DNA of 64,000 bases from G963675935 sp963803125. Its GTDB lineage: Bacteria > Planctomycetota > Planctomycetia > Pirellulales > Thermoguttaceae. Location: NCBI GenBank assembly GCA_963803125.1, contig CAWDLR010000003.1:1364001-1428000 (forward strand). The letters are read 5' to 3'. Position numbers and translations under genes: made by a program. Shown piece after piece: positions 17,984 to 27,794 of the stretch (positions within the stretch are counted from its first letter, which is position 1; every line of letters begins with the position of its first letter). The notes below the pieces were generated by a model. It did not search any database. It was not told the DNA's origin and saw only the letters and a program-made list of their open reading frames with translations.

Positions 17984-19728
17984 ATGAATGAGCCGAGTTC
18001 GCAGCAACCCGCCCCCAGCGAAGCCAGCCTTGAAGCCGCACGACGGGAGAAACTGCGCAAAATACGCGAAATGGGCATCGACCCCTGGGTGCACGTTTCG
18101 ATGGCCATCAGCCCATCGGCGACATCCGCGGCCGGGAGAACGAAATCGTTGTGGTGCCGCCCAACGAAAGCCAACCCGACCATCCGCCCGAGCAGCATGG
18201 GCCGAAGGTCCGGGCGGCGGGGCGAATCGTCCTGCGGCGGCCCTCCGGCAAGGTCCATTGGCTGCAAGTCCGCGATTGGACCGGTACGATCCAGGTCATG
18301 CTCGGCAAGGCCCAAGTGGGCGAGGAGAACTTCGCCCTGGCCCAGTGCCTCGACCTGGGCGATATCGTCGGCGTCGACGGCGAACTAAGGCGGACGATGA
18401 AGGGCGAGCTGACGATCTTCGCCTCCGACCTGCGGCTGCTCTGCAAGTCGATCGCCACGCCGCCCGAAAAACACAAGGGCCTGGCCGATCCCGAGCTTCG
18501 ACAGCGGCGGCGCTACCTCGATCTCATTCACACCGACGGCGTGCTGGAGACGTTCCTTCGCCGCTCGAAGATCGTGCAATCGATCCGCAACACCCTGGCG
18601 GGCCGCGGGTTCGTCGAGATCGAAGGGCCCACACTTCAGACGATCGCCGGCGGGGCCGCCGCCCGGCCCTTCATCACGCACCATAACGCACTCGACATCG
18701 ACCTCTACCTGCGGATCGCGCTCGAACTGCACCTGAAGCGGCTGCTGGTCGGCGGCATGGAGCGGGTCTACGAGATGGGCCGCGTCTATCGCAACGAAGG
18801 CATCGACGCCCGCCACAATCCCGAGTTCACGATGATCGAGATTTACCAGGCCTACGGCAACTACGAGACGATGATGGAGTTGACCGAGGCGATGATTGTC
18901 GATGCGATCCTAACGATGAAGGGGCTAGGGGCTAGGGGTCGGGGGCTGGGGGCTAGTGGGCAGTTGGCAGTCGGCAGTGGGCAGTCGGCAGTGGAGAGTG
19001 GAGAGTGGAGAGTGGAGAGTGGAGAGGAGGGAGCTTTTCCGCCTTCCGCCAATTTCCAAGTCCCCAAATCTCCAAATCTCCAAATCTCCAAATCTCCAAA
19101 TCCCGAAATCCCGAAATCCCCAAATCCTCAGAGCAACGCCTTCCTCTGGCCCTGGGGCGAAACCACGATCGACTTCACGCCGCCATTTGCGCGAAAAACG
19201 TACGACGAGCTTTTTGCCGAGCACACCGGCCTGCGGCCCGACGACGCGGCCGGCATCGCCAAACTGGCCGAATCGCTCGGTTTCAATGCGGTCGGCAAGC
19301 ACCCTGACGTGGTGAAGAGTTTCGTCTTTGAAGAGAAGGTCGAGAAGTCGCTGTTACAGCCGACGTTTGTAATCGACTACCCGGCGAGCCTTTGCCCCTT
19401 GACGAAGCGCAAGGCCGGCAACCCGGCGATTGCCGAGCGGTTCGAGTTGTTCGTACATGGCATGGAATTGGCCAACGCCTATACGGAACTGAACGACCCC
19501 GACTTGCAGGAGGAGCTTTTCAGCAAGCAGCTCGACGGTCTGCCCGAGGAGGAGTCGATGGCGAAGATGGACCACGATTTCATTCGCGCGTTGCGGCACG
19601 GAATGCCCCCGGCCGGCGGCCTGGGGATCGGCATCGACCGGTTGGTGATGCTGTTAACCAATTCGCAGTCGATCCGCGAGGTGATCTTGTTCCCGTTGTT
19701 GCGGCCGGAAGTGGAAAGTGGGAGGTAG
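17984..19728 (+). CDS. lysS: Lysyl-tRNA synthetase, with apparent frameshift and low-complexity insert
   Basis: Class II lysyl-tRNA synthetase attaches lysine to tRNA-Lys. The N-terminal codons (MNEPSSQQPAPSEASLEAAR...REMGIDPW) are in one frame. From 18090 the correct continuation (ARFDGHQPIGDIRGRENEIV) is in another, and one missing base at the CCCTGGG run (18083-18089) explains it. Class II motifs follow: motif 2 YRNEGIDARHNPEFTMIEIY and motif 3 GLGIGIDRLVMLL. Between ILTMKG and WPWGETTIDFTPPF, about 70 residues come from tandem low-complexity repeats (18920-19133), at a place where normal LysS has only a short loop. The permease/ATPase pair follows downstream. Confidence 0.9.
18920..19133. 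repeat. Composite low-complexity insert inside lysS
   Basis: In order: GGGGCTAGGGGCTAGGGG units, GGCAGTCGGCAGTGG units, GTGGAGAGTGGAGA units, then CCCAAATCTCCAAATCTCC units. All lie in one open phase of lysS. Confidence 0.85.
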
Positions 19729-19787
19729 CCGGCAAGCGGGCGGAGCGGGCGGTGAACCGCCACCCCTCGCTCCCACGCTCCGCGTGA

Positions 19788-20170
19788 GAGTGTCCTGGAA
19801 TTAAGACTGTAGGAGGCGACTCCTGTCGCCGATTGGGGCTTCGCGCCGGCGCCATCAGCGTCAGGAGACGCCTCCTACAGCCTGTTTCTGCCGCGGCAAT
19901 TCCAGGACACCCTTACGCTTCGCGTGGGAACGCCTGGCATGGACGCTTTGCGTCCGCGTTGATGGAGTGATGGCGTAATGGAATACGTCCGGTGCGGCAC
20001 AACTTGGCGGCGTGTTCCCACGCGGAGCGTGGGAACAAGGTCTTTGCGAAGCCGCAAGCGGGCGGAGTGGGCGGAGTGGGCGGTAAACCGCCCACCCCTC
20101 GCTGCTTTCCCCTCCCCTAGCCCCCAGCCCCTAGCCCCCGGTCCCTAGCCCCTGGTCCCTGACCTCTGAC
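19788..20170. repeat. Nested hairpins and G/C-tract spacer after lysS
   Basis: An outer inverted pair (AGTGTCCTGGAATT at 19788, AATTCCAGGACACC near 19899) encloses a strong hairpin at 19807-19880 (CTGTAGGAGGCG / CGCCTCCTACAG). A TTCCCACGCGGAGCGTGGGA palindrome follows near 20015, then a CCCCTAGCCCCCAGCC tract. No gene is seen in 19729-20183. Confidence 0.8.
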
Positions 20171-20183
20171 CCACGACCCCTCC

Positions 20184-21737
20184 ATGTACAAATACCTCCT
20201 CTGCTGGCGTTACCTCCGCACCCGCTACATCGCGTTGGCGTCGATCATCAGCGTGATGCTGGGCGTGGCGACGATGATCGTGGTCAACAGCGTAATGGAG
20301 GGCTTTGCCTGCGAGATGCAGAACCGCACCCGCGGCATCCTTTCCGACGTCATCGTTCAATCGAAAAGCCTCGAAGGCATGCCCAATGCCGAAGGGATCA
20401 TGGCGCGGATTCGGCATGAGGCCGGCGACCAGATCGAAGCCATGTCGCCGACCGTCGTCGTCCCGGCCATGCTCAGTTTCCAATGCAACGGCTCACAGAT
20501 CGTGCAACCGGTGCAGTTGCTCGGCATCGACGCGACGACGCAGGGTTCCGTCGGCGATTTTTGCAAGTATTTGCAGCATCCGGCCAACCGCAAGGCGATG
20601 AGCTTCGATCTCCGCGAAGGCGGTTACGACACGTTCGACCATCAAGCCGGCGCGGATGCGATCGAACGCCCGGACATGGCCCTGGCCGGTGCGGAGCATC
20701 GCCGCCAAGTTCGGCGGGCCCTCGCGGACCACGAGGCGTATCTGAGGCGGATCGAAGCCAGCCGGCCGCACGTCGCCGCCAAGGACAATTCGCCGAGAAC
20801 GGCCAACGAGCCGCCGTCCAATCCCTTCGACGACCATCCGATCCCGGGCGAAACCAACCAGGGCACCGCCGTCGATTCCGAAAAGCAATTCACCGGCGCT
20901 GTTTTAGGCATGGCCATCGTCACCCGCCGCGACAGCCAGGGAGCAGACCACTTCATGGCCATTCCCGGCAACGACGTGAAGATCAGCACCGTTACCGCCG
21001 GCATGCCGCCCAAAGTGACCAGCGACAACTTCACTATCGTCGATCTCTACGAGAGCAAGATGAGCGAATACGATGCGAATTTCGTGTTCGTGCCGATTCG
21101 CCAGTTGCAGGAACTTCGCGGCATGATCGACTCGGAAAAGGGGCCGCTAGTGAACTACATCCAGATCAAATTGAAGCCCGGCGCCAACGGCGACGCGGTC
21201 CGCGATAAACTCCGGGCCGCCTTTGATCCCGACCTGTACGTGATCGACACCTGGCGCGACCGGCAGAGCGCGCTTTTGCAGGCCGTGCAAATGGAAACCA
21301 CCATCCTCAACATCCTGCTGTTCTTCATCATCGCCGTGGCCGGCTTCGGCATCCTCGCCATCTTCTACATGATCGTGGTGGAAAAGACCCGCGACATCGG
21401 CATCCTCAAATCGCTGGGCGCCTCGAGTTCCGGCGTGATGGGAGTCTTTCTGTCGTATGGGCTCTCGCTGGGGCTGGTCGGCTCCGGCATCGGCATGATT
21501 GCCGGGCTGTTGTTCGTTCGCTACATCAATCAAATCGCCAAATTGGTCGGCTGGATCACCAACCGGCCGGTATTCGATCCGAAAATCTACTATTTCAGCA
21601 AGATACCGGCAATCGTCATGCCGGGAACGCTCGTCTGGATTGTCCTTGGCGCGCTAATGATCGCGGTGGCGGCCAGCATTCTGCCCGCCCGCCGCGCCGC
21701 CAGGCTGCATCCCGTGGAGGCCCTGCGATATGAGTAA
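20184..21737 (+). CDS. ABC transporter permease, FtsX/LolCE-like
   Basis: The 517-residue protein has an N-terminal helix (IALASIISVMLGVATMIVV), a large periplasmic MacB/Lol-type domain and three C-terminal helices (ILLFFIIAVAGFGILAIFYM; GVFLSYGLSLGLVGSGIGMI; VWIVLGALMIAVAASILPAR) ending AARLHPVEALRYE. This is the FtsX topology of LolC/E permeases that release lipoproteins from the inner membrane. The ATPase gene begins 8 bp before its stop codon, so the two are translationally coupled. A periplasmic stretch (about residues 145-225) is highly polar and may be disordered. Confidence 0.88.
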   Translation: MYKYLLCWRYLRTRYIALASIISVMLGVATMIVVNSVMEGFACEMQNRTRGILSDVIVQSKSLEGMPNAEGIMARIRHEAGDQIEAMSPTVVVPAMLSFQCNGSQIVQPVQLLGIDATTQGSVGDFCKYLQHPANRKAMSFDLREGGYDTFDHQAGADAIERPDMALAGAEHRRQVRRALADHEAYLRRIEASRPHVAAKDNSPRTANEPPSNPFDDHPIPGETNQGTAVDSEKQFTGAVLGMAIVTRRDSQGADHFMAIPGNDVKISTVTAGMPPKVTSDNFTIVDLYESKMSEYDANFVFVPIRQLQELRGMIDSEKGPLVNYIQIKLKPGANGDAVRDKLRAAFDPDLYVIDTWRDRQSALLQAVQMETTILNILLFFIIAVAGFGILAIFYMIVVEKTRDIGILKSLGASSSGVMGVFLSYGLSLGLVGSGIGMIAGLLFVRYINQIAKLVGWITNRPVFDPKIYYFSKIPAIVMPGTLVWIVLGALMIAVAASILPARRAARLHPVEALRYE

Positions 21738-22614
21738 GCATACGAAGCGCGTTTCCGTTCGTCATTGCCCCGCCGCTGGCACGGCGACGAGGAGTTTAGC
21801 AGCCGCCGGCGCGGCGGCTCCAAGCGTGCGGCCTGAATTGCCACCGGCCGCCAAACCGGCGGACGACCAGGCGCCGTCGCCGGTGAAACGCCCTCATTTC
21901 CTTGCCGCCGAGCGCAACGAACAATCCGCCCACTTGCGGGCGGTCAATCTCTGGAAGAGTTACCGCAAGGCCGCCGTCGAAGTGCCGGTCCTCCGCGGCG
22001 TGAGCTTCAAGGTGCGGCCCGGCGAACTGCTGGCGATTGTCGGTCAAAGCGGCTCGGGCAAGAGCACGCTCCTGCACTTGCTGGGCACGCTCGACGCTCC
22101 CGACAAGGGCGAGGTGCATTACGCCGGCCGACGGATCGACGATCTCCCCGCCCGCGCCCGCGACCACCTGCGGAACGCCCGTTTTGGCATGATCTTCCAG
22201 TTCTATCACCTCCTGCCCGAACTGACCACGCTGGAAAACGTGCTCTCGCCGTTGATGATCGCCCAGGGCGTGTGGAAGTACCTCCACGATCGCCGCCAGC
22301 ATCGCGCCTGCGCCGAAAAGCTGCTGGAAATGGTCGGCCTGGGCCACCGCCTCAAGCATCGCCCGCGGGAGCTCTCCGGCGGCGAGATGCAGCGGGCGGC
22401 CATCGCCCGGGCCCTGATCGCCCAGCCCGATCTGCTCCTGGCCGACGAGCCCACCGGAAACCTCGACCAGGCCACCGGCCAAGACATCATCCGCCTCTTG
22501 CGGACCTTGAACCGCCAGCAAAACCTCACTATAGTGATGGTAACCCACGATCGCGCCATCGCCGACCAGGCCGACCGGATTGTACGGTTAGCCGGCGGCA
22601 GAATTGACGAGTAG
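21730..22614 (+). CDS. ABC transporter ATP-binding protein, LolD/MacB-like
   Basis: The ATPase has Walker A GQSGSGKST (105-113), signature LSGGEMQRAAIARAL, Walker B LLLADEPTGNLD and switch VTHDRAIADQADRI. It powers the upstream FtsX-type permease, with which it overlaps by 8 bp. The first ~65 residues (rich in Ala/Pro) precede the normal start of the domain near LRAVNLWKSYR, so an internal start is possible, though the coupled ATG at 21730 is well placed. Confidence 0.92.
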   Translation: MSKHTKRVSVRHCPAAGTATRSLAAAGAAAPSVRPELPPAAKPADDQAPSPVKRPHFLAAERNEQSAHLRAVNLWKSYRKAAVEVPVLRGVSFKVRPGELLAIVGQSGSGKSTLLHLLGTLDAPDKGEVHYAGRRIDDLPARARDHLRNARFGMIFQFYHLLPELTTLENVLSPLMIAQGVWKYLHDRRQHRACAEKLLEMVGLGHRLKHRPRELSGGEMQRAAIARALIAQPDLLLADEPTGNLDQATGQDIIRLLRTLNRQQNLTIVMVTHDRAIADQADRIVRLAGGRIDE

Positions 22615-22624
22615 GGTTCAGAGG

Positions 22625-22705
22625 TCAGGGTTCAGCCGTAGGTTATGCTTTAGCATAACGAGAGCCCGGCCTGCGATTGTTATGCTAAAGCATAACCTAC
22701 GGCTG
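22625..22705. repeat. Long perfect-arm hairpin (AGGTTATGCTTTAGCATAAC)
   Basis: AGCCGTAGGTTATGCTTTAG and its reverse complement form a hairpin between the ATPase and aminotransferase genes; each arm is itself palindromic. The same family occurs at 61399-61451. Short CCAATCCCTAATCTCC units follow up to 22745. Confidence 0.85.
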
Positions 22706-22755
22706 TATTCCAACCCCGACCTCCAATCCCTAATCTCCAATCCCTGATTTCCACC

Positions 22756-23614
22756 ATGTCCCTAAAGATCTACATCGACGGCAAGCTCTACGACAAAGAA
22801 GACGCGAAGATTAGCGTCTACGATCACGGTCTGCTCTACGGCGACGGCGTGTTCGAGGGGATGCGGAGCTACGGCGGCCGCGTCTTCCGCCTGGCCGAGC
22901 ATATTGACCGCCTCTGGGATTCGGCCAAGGCCGTCTGGTTGGAAATCCCCATGAGCAAGGCCGAAATGACCAAGGCCGTCAACGACACCTTGACGCTCAA
23001 CGGCATCAAGGACGGCTACGTCCGCTTGGTGATCACCCGCGGCGTCGGCACGCTCGGGCTCGATCCCACTAAGTGTGCCCGGCCCAGCGTCATCATCATC
23101 GCCGACCACATCGCGCTCTATCCCGAAGAGTTGTACGAGAAGGGGCTGGAGATCGTCACCTCCAGCATTCCGCACGCACCCCACCGCGCTGAGCCCGCGG
23201 ATCAAGTCGCTGAATTACTTGAACAACATTCTGGCGAAGATCGAAGGCATGCAGGCCGGCTGCATCGAGGCCCTGATGCTCAACCACAAGGGCGAAGTGG
23301 CCGAGTGTACCGGCGACAATATCTTCCTGGTCCGCGACGGCCGCATTTCCACGCCGCCGCCGGACGCCGGCATTCTCGAAGGCATCACCCGCAACGCCGT
23401 GATCGAAGTCGCCCGGGCGGCGGGCATCGAGTTCCGCGAGGTCGTATTGACGAAGTACGACTGCTACGTCGCCGACGAAATCTTCCTGACCGGCTCGGCC
23501 GCCGAAGTGATTTCCGTCGTCAAGCTCGACGGCCGCGTCATTGGCGACGGCAAGCCCGGCCCAATCACCCGCGATCTCGCCGCCCGCTTCAAGAAATTCG
23601 CACGAAGTGCGTAG
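22756..23614 (+). CDS. ilvE: Branched-chain amino acid aminotransferase, apparent frameshift
   Basis: Class IV PLP aminotransferase, last step of Ile/Leu/Val synthesis. The first part (MSLKIYIDGKLYDKEDAKIS, YDHGLLYGDGVFEG) runs in one frame to about 23175. The rest (ALSPRIKSLNYLNNILAKIE with the PLP-binding Lys, then EVAECTGDNIFLV, the class IV signature) is in the next. One extra base in the CCCC run at 23179-23182 accounts for it. Joined, the protein is about 286 residues, normal for the family. Read without correction, the first frame would run on to 23889 as nonsense. Whether the break is real or an assembly error cannot be told here. Confidence 0.9.
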
Positions 23615-23892
23615 CGCTTCGTGATTCATATTCCGACGTTAACGTACTCTTCACACTCCGTGTGAAGCGAGCGTTGGTTTGCCCTCATTTCGTGCGCAAG
23701 ATGAGTGCAGGCGTCGTCAGGAGCCTTCAGCATGCCCCTGAATTCGTAGACCTCAGCGTCACACCCCCCGGCGGAGATCACTGCTGTTTGCGGCGATTCA
23801 GGCAAGGGAATCTGTCCCTTCGGCTCGATCAGGCGAACGTGTTGGCGGAATACTCAGGGCCGGAATTCAGAAGACGAAAGGCGAAATGAACT

Positions 23893-24324
23893 ATGAGGAC
23901 AGAAAACGCCCTGTTCATCGCGATAGGGATCTTGGCCGCCGCAGTCACAGGCTGCAATCGCTCTGGCGGCGCGAAGGAACCGACGCAGTACCAATCCCGG
24001 TGTCTCCACCCCTACTGGTACGCGGAGCAAGGTAAGTGCGACGAGGCAGTCGCCGACTTCACCGAGGCCATTCGGTACTTTCCCACCGACGTCTCGTGCT
24101 ATTCTGGCAGGGGTAAGTGTTACTTGGCAAAAGGCGATTACGACAAAGCAATCGCCGATTTCTCGGAAGCCATCCGGCTCGATCCAGAGAGCACAGAGGC
24201 ATTTTACAATTACTACAATCGCGGTATGGCGTACAAACGCATAGGCGAAACGACCAAAGCCGAAACTGACTTCAAGACCGCGGAAAGGGTTGGGACCATC
24301 AAAATTCTCCCCTCGATACCGTAG
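23893..24324 (+). CDS. TPR lipoprotein (143 aa)
   Basis: A signal peptide ends in a lipobox (AAVTGC, Cys21). Three TPR-like helical pairs follow (GKCDEAVADFTEAIRYFPTD, GDYDKAIADFSEAIRLDPES, GETTKAETDFKTAER). It should be a membrane-anchored protein-interaction module. It ends 13 bp before the start of the next gene. Partner unknown. Confidence 0.85.
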   Translation: MRTENALFIAIGILAAAVTGCNRSGGAKEPTQYQSRCLHPYWYAEQGKCDEAVADFTEAIRYFPTDVSCYSGRGKCYLAKGDYDKAIADFSEAIRLDPESTEAFYNYYNRGMAYKRIGETTKAETDFKTAERVGTIKILPSIP

Positions 24325-24337
24325 CCCGGTCAGCAAG

Positions 24338-27300
24338 ATGATGCACAATTCGCTCCATTCTCGGCAGTTGGCGTTTGTGTGGCTTCTTCTGGCCTTCTCA
24401 ATCAGCGGCCTGTTCCACGCTGCGCAGGCTGATGAGACCGGTCCAGCGCCGCAACGGGCCTTCGACGCCGCCCCGTTTGCGACTGTATCCCTATCCGAAG
24501 ATCAACGGGACTACACGTTGCTCTGGAACGAGCCGCGGAAGATCCGCCAAGTAACGGTTGAATGTGGTCCCGGGGCCTTGCCCGCTGATAGAGCAGATAT
24601 TCGCGTGCAATACTGGCATCGCGGCTGGAGCGGCGCGGCGGACCCACCCGTTGCGGAGACTGATACGGCGGCCGAAGGTTGGCAGAACGTCGATGACTGG
24701 ACGAACGGTCAATGGAAGGACGCCGACACGCGCGTGCGGAGGGATGGTTCACGTCTGATTTTCACATTCGCGCCAACCCATGAAAAGGAGTTCCCGCAAC
24801 TCCGCGCACCAGGAGTGACGTTTCGCAAGACGCTGAAAATCCGCCTTCACGGCCAGTCGGCACTCCCGCCGATGCGGAGCGTGAAAGCGTTTACCGACGG
24901 CGTCGTTCACCCCCTGGCAGTTCGAATTCAGTGGGACATTCCGGCACTCAAAGGGCTTGCATTTGACGGCGAGGAGGAGGTGCAACTCGAAGCCTACAAC
25001 GGGAAGATTCTCACCGCTTGTCCCTCGGACGGTTCTCCGTTGAAAGTCGATGGAAATCGGGTGTTGATCCCTGCGGGAATGCGAGGCGGACTGGAATTGC
25101 GGTTGTTGGTTGTTGACGCCGCGGACGACTCGCCCGATCGCACCGTGATTACCCTGCGTTCCAATCGGCGGCCCTTCTCCTTCGCCCCGCAAGAATTGCC
25201 TCTCGGCCGAAGAATCCTCGTCGATGACCTGGGCGTGCTGGTCACCAAGGCCGACGACACTGTAAGCGTCGCCAGTTGGCGGAAGGCGCTCGCGGAGCTC
25301 AACCGTAAGACCGTGTATGATCGCGTGAGCGAGGCCGCGGAACAGACGCTCGATCGTGCGTGGAACGAGATGCCGCTAAAACGCCCGCTGTACTTCGTAC
25401 ACGGCCTGCCGGGCAACCGCAACGTATTTCGCCAGGATCCCGACGGCGATATTGCCATAAGTAGTGTGGTGCAACGCTTTCAATGGCATCCCAGCCCCAA
25501 GGATTCCGCACGGCAGCTATGGAAGGGGAGTTTCTTGGAGCTTGGATTCGGATTTCCCCCCGGAAAGCGCGGCGGGCGGGAGTTGCTGGAAGGCTATCTG
25601 CCGCAATTGCGGTCTTGGTGGCAGGACGGGCCGATCTATTACGAACAGACTACCATTCTTGGCAAACTGAATGGCGATTTGATCTCCAATGCGCTCGACG
25701 ACCCAACCGTCCTCTTCATGCAGGTGCGCGTCGTCAACACCTCGGCGACGGAAACAGCCAACGCGAGGCTGACTCTTAGCTCCCGCGGTGCAGGCCGCAA
25801 CGAACGCCTACGGCTCGACGGCCAACGAGTGCTCGTTGCTGGCGAAAATGGAAATCCTCGTCTTCGCTACCTGCTGCAATCGGCAAACCCCGGCCGCATC
25901 GTTGCGGACGGCCGCAAGCTGCGATGGGAACTGAAACTCGGGCCCGGCCAGTCGCACAATCTGTTCGTCGCCATCCCCTCGATCACTCTGACCAAAGAAG
26001 AGGAGATGGCGGCCCTGGCCAAACGCGATTTCCAGACCGAGAGCCGATCGATCGCCGATTTCTGGCGAAAAGTCGTCTCGCAATCCGCGCAGATCCATAC
26101 CCCTGAACCCTGGCTGAACGGATTTTACAAGGCCCACGCCCAGCACCTGGAGGTGAATTGCCTGCACGATCCCGATCCGAAGCTCTCGCGCCGCTATGCC
26201 GTCGTCGGCTCGTTGGTTTACGGCGTGTTTCCCAACGAATCGGCGATGATGATCAGCGACCTCGACCGCCGTGGCATGCACGAAACCGCGGAAAACTGCC
26301 TTCAATCGATGCTCGATTTCCAAGGAACGGTTCCGCTGCCCGGCAACTTTCGGAGCCAGGAGGGAGTTCTCTACGGCGCCAATGGATTGGAGATGGGGGG
26401 CTACAACAAGGACCAAGGCTATACGCTCTGGTGTTTGGCCGAGCATTGGAAGCTCACCCGCGATCGGGCGTGGATGGCGCGAGTGTCACCCAAAATCCTC
26501 GCGGCGTGCCAGTGGATCATCCGCGAACGGAAGGCCACAATGAAACTGGAACCCGATGGCAGCAAACCCATAGAATACGGTTTCCTGCCCGCCGGAGGAT
26601 TGGAAGACGTCCAGGATTATTGGTACTGGCTGGCGACCAACGCCGCGACGGTCTGGGGTTTCGACGCCGTGGCGGACGCCTTGGCCGACTTCGGCCATCC
26701 GCAGGCAACACGGCTGCAAGCCGAGGCGAAAGCCTATCACGACGACGTGCTCCGCGGGCTGACCGAATCCCGCATTCGCACCCCGGTCGTCCGGCTGCGA
26801 AATGAAGTCTACGTGCCGAAATTCCCGTCACATTTGCACCTTCGTGGCCGGGCGGCAGGTTGGATTCGCGAGACGCTGGAAGGCTCGATGTTCCTGCCCG
26901 CCTACGGTCTGATCGCCCCCGACGCGCCGCAGACCGCCTGGATTCTCCAGGATTACGAGGACAATCTCTACATTTCCGATCAATACGGCTACTCAATTCC
27001 GGTGTTCGAGAAGTTCTGGTTCTCTCGCGGCGGATTCTCGATGCAGGCCAATCTGCTTGACGGCCCGTTGGCCTATCTCTATCGCGACGACATCAAGCAT
27101 TATCTCCGCGCGTTCTTCAACGGTTTCGCCTCGGGCTTCTATCCGGAAACCAAGATGCTCAACGAGCACTCAAAACCGGAGCTCGGCTATCCCGCCGGCG
27201 ATCATTTCAAGACCTCCGACGAGTCGCAAGTCTCCTGTTGGCTGCGGCTGATGTTCATCCGCGAGTCGGGCGACGATCTCTATCTTGGCCAGGCGATTCC

Positions 27301-27601
27301 GCGCTACTGGCTTCGCGACGGCAGCGAAATCGGCATCCACAACGCCGCCACCCATTTTGGCCCCATGTCGCTCGGCTATCGCTCCCTCTCGAAACGAGCA
27401 AGGAAGATCACCGTCGAACTGGATCCGCCGAAACGCAACCCGCCCCGAACGATCTACCTCCGCCTGCGAAACGCGGAGGAGAAACCCATCAGAAGCGTTA
27501 TCCTCAACGGCGGACCCTACGATAAGATGGACGTCCAGAAGGAGTGGATCATTCTGCCGGGCAATCTGAAATCGCACCAAACCATCACTGTCGGCTACTA
27601 A
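24338..27601 (+). CDS. Large secreted protein, putative six-hairpin glycosidase
   Basis: The product is about 1,087 residues, starting at one of two adjacent ATGs (24338 or 24341), with a signal peptide ending near AAQADE. The first half is beta-rich. The second half resembles an (alpha/alpha)6 toroid as in GH15/GH78-like enzymes (MGGYNKDQGYTLWCLAEHWK, GGLEDVQDYWYWLATNAATV, NEHSKPELGYPAGDHFKTSD). Acidic residues in these motifs could be catalytic, but I cannot assign them. It is followed by a repeat PEP-CTERM protein and a DUF6259-like protein, so the three may form a polysaccharide-degrading locus. Confidence 0.7.
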   Translation: MMHNSLHSRQLAFVWLLLAFSISGLFHAAQADETGPAPQRAFDAAPFATVSLSEDQRDYTLLWNEPRKIRQVTVECGPGALPADRADIRVQYWHRGWSGAADPPVAETDTAAEGWQNVDDWTNGQWKDADTRVRRDGSRLIFTFAPTHEKEFPQLRAPGVTFRKTLKIRLHGQSALPPMRSVKAFTDGVVHPLAVRIQWDIPALKGLAFDGEEEVQLEAYNGKILTACPSDGSPLKVDGNRVLIPAGMRGGLELRLLVVDAADDSPDRTVITLRSNRRPFSFAPQELPLGRRILVDDLGVLVTKADDTVSVASWRKALAELNRKTVYDRVSEAAEQTLDRAWNEMPLKRPLYFVHGLPGNRNVFRQDPDGDIAISSVVQRFQWHPSPKDSARQLWKGSFLELGFGFPPGKRGGRELLEGYLPQLRSWWQDGPIYYEQTTILGKLNGDLISNALDDPTVLFMQVRVVNTSATETANARLTLSSRGAGRNERLRLDGQRVLVAGENGNPRLRYLLQSANPGRIVADGRKLRWELKLGPGQSHNLFVAIPSITLTKEEEMAALAKRDFQTESRSIADFWRKVVSQSAQIHTPEPWLNGFYKAHAQHLEVNCLHDPDPKLSRRYAVVGSLVYGVFPNESAMMISDLDRRGMHETAENCLQSMLDFQGTVPLPGNFRSQEGVLYGANGLEMGGYNKDQGYTLWCLAEHWKLTRDRAWMARVSPKILAACQWIIRERKATMKLEPDGSKPIEYGFLPAGGLEDVQDYWYWLATNAATVWGFDAVADALADFGHPQATRLQAEAKAYHDDVLRGLTESRIRTPVVRLRNEVYVPKFPSHLHLRGRAAGWIRETLEGSMFLPAYGLIAPDAPQTAWILQDYEDNLYISDQYGYSIPVFEKFWFSRGGFSMQANLLDGPLAYLYRDDIKHYLRAFFNGFASGFYPETKMLNEHSKPELGYPAGDHFKTSDESQVSCWLRLMFIRESGDDLYLGQAIPRYWLRDGSEIGIHNAATHFGPMSLGYRSLSKRARKITVELDPPKRNPPRTIYLRLRNAEEKPIRSVILNGGPYDKMDVQKEWIILPGNLKSHQTITVGY

Positions 27602-27704
27602 AGCCCGAAAAGCAAGCGCTTGCCGGCGGCCGCCGATGGCGCTCGTTGCCGATTGAGTCTCCGTCGCCAATCCGGCTTTTTCAGAAATACCGCAAAACAG
27701 CCTC

Positions 27705-27732
27705 TTGACAGCATTGACACATTTGTTACGAT
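27705..27732 (+). promoter_or_regulatory. Sigma-70-type promoter candidate
   Basis: TTGACA (27705-27710), a 16-bp spacer and TACGAT (27727-27732) lie in an AT-rich patch 63 bp upstream of the PEP-CTERM start codon at 27795. Confidence 0.45.
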
Positions 27733-27794
27733 AAAAGCAAATCTAGGTAACCAAACAAAGAGCCTTTAGCAAGTCCTTTGCAGAGGATGCGACA

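Noticed and set aside
23615..23889. C-terminal extension of the aminotransferase to 377 residues
   Set aside because: This is the out-of-frame reading after the break at about 23180; the conserved C-terminus ends at 23614 in the other frame.
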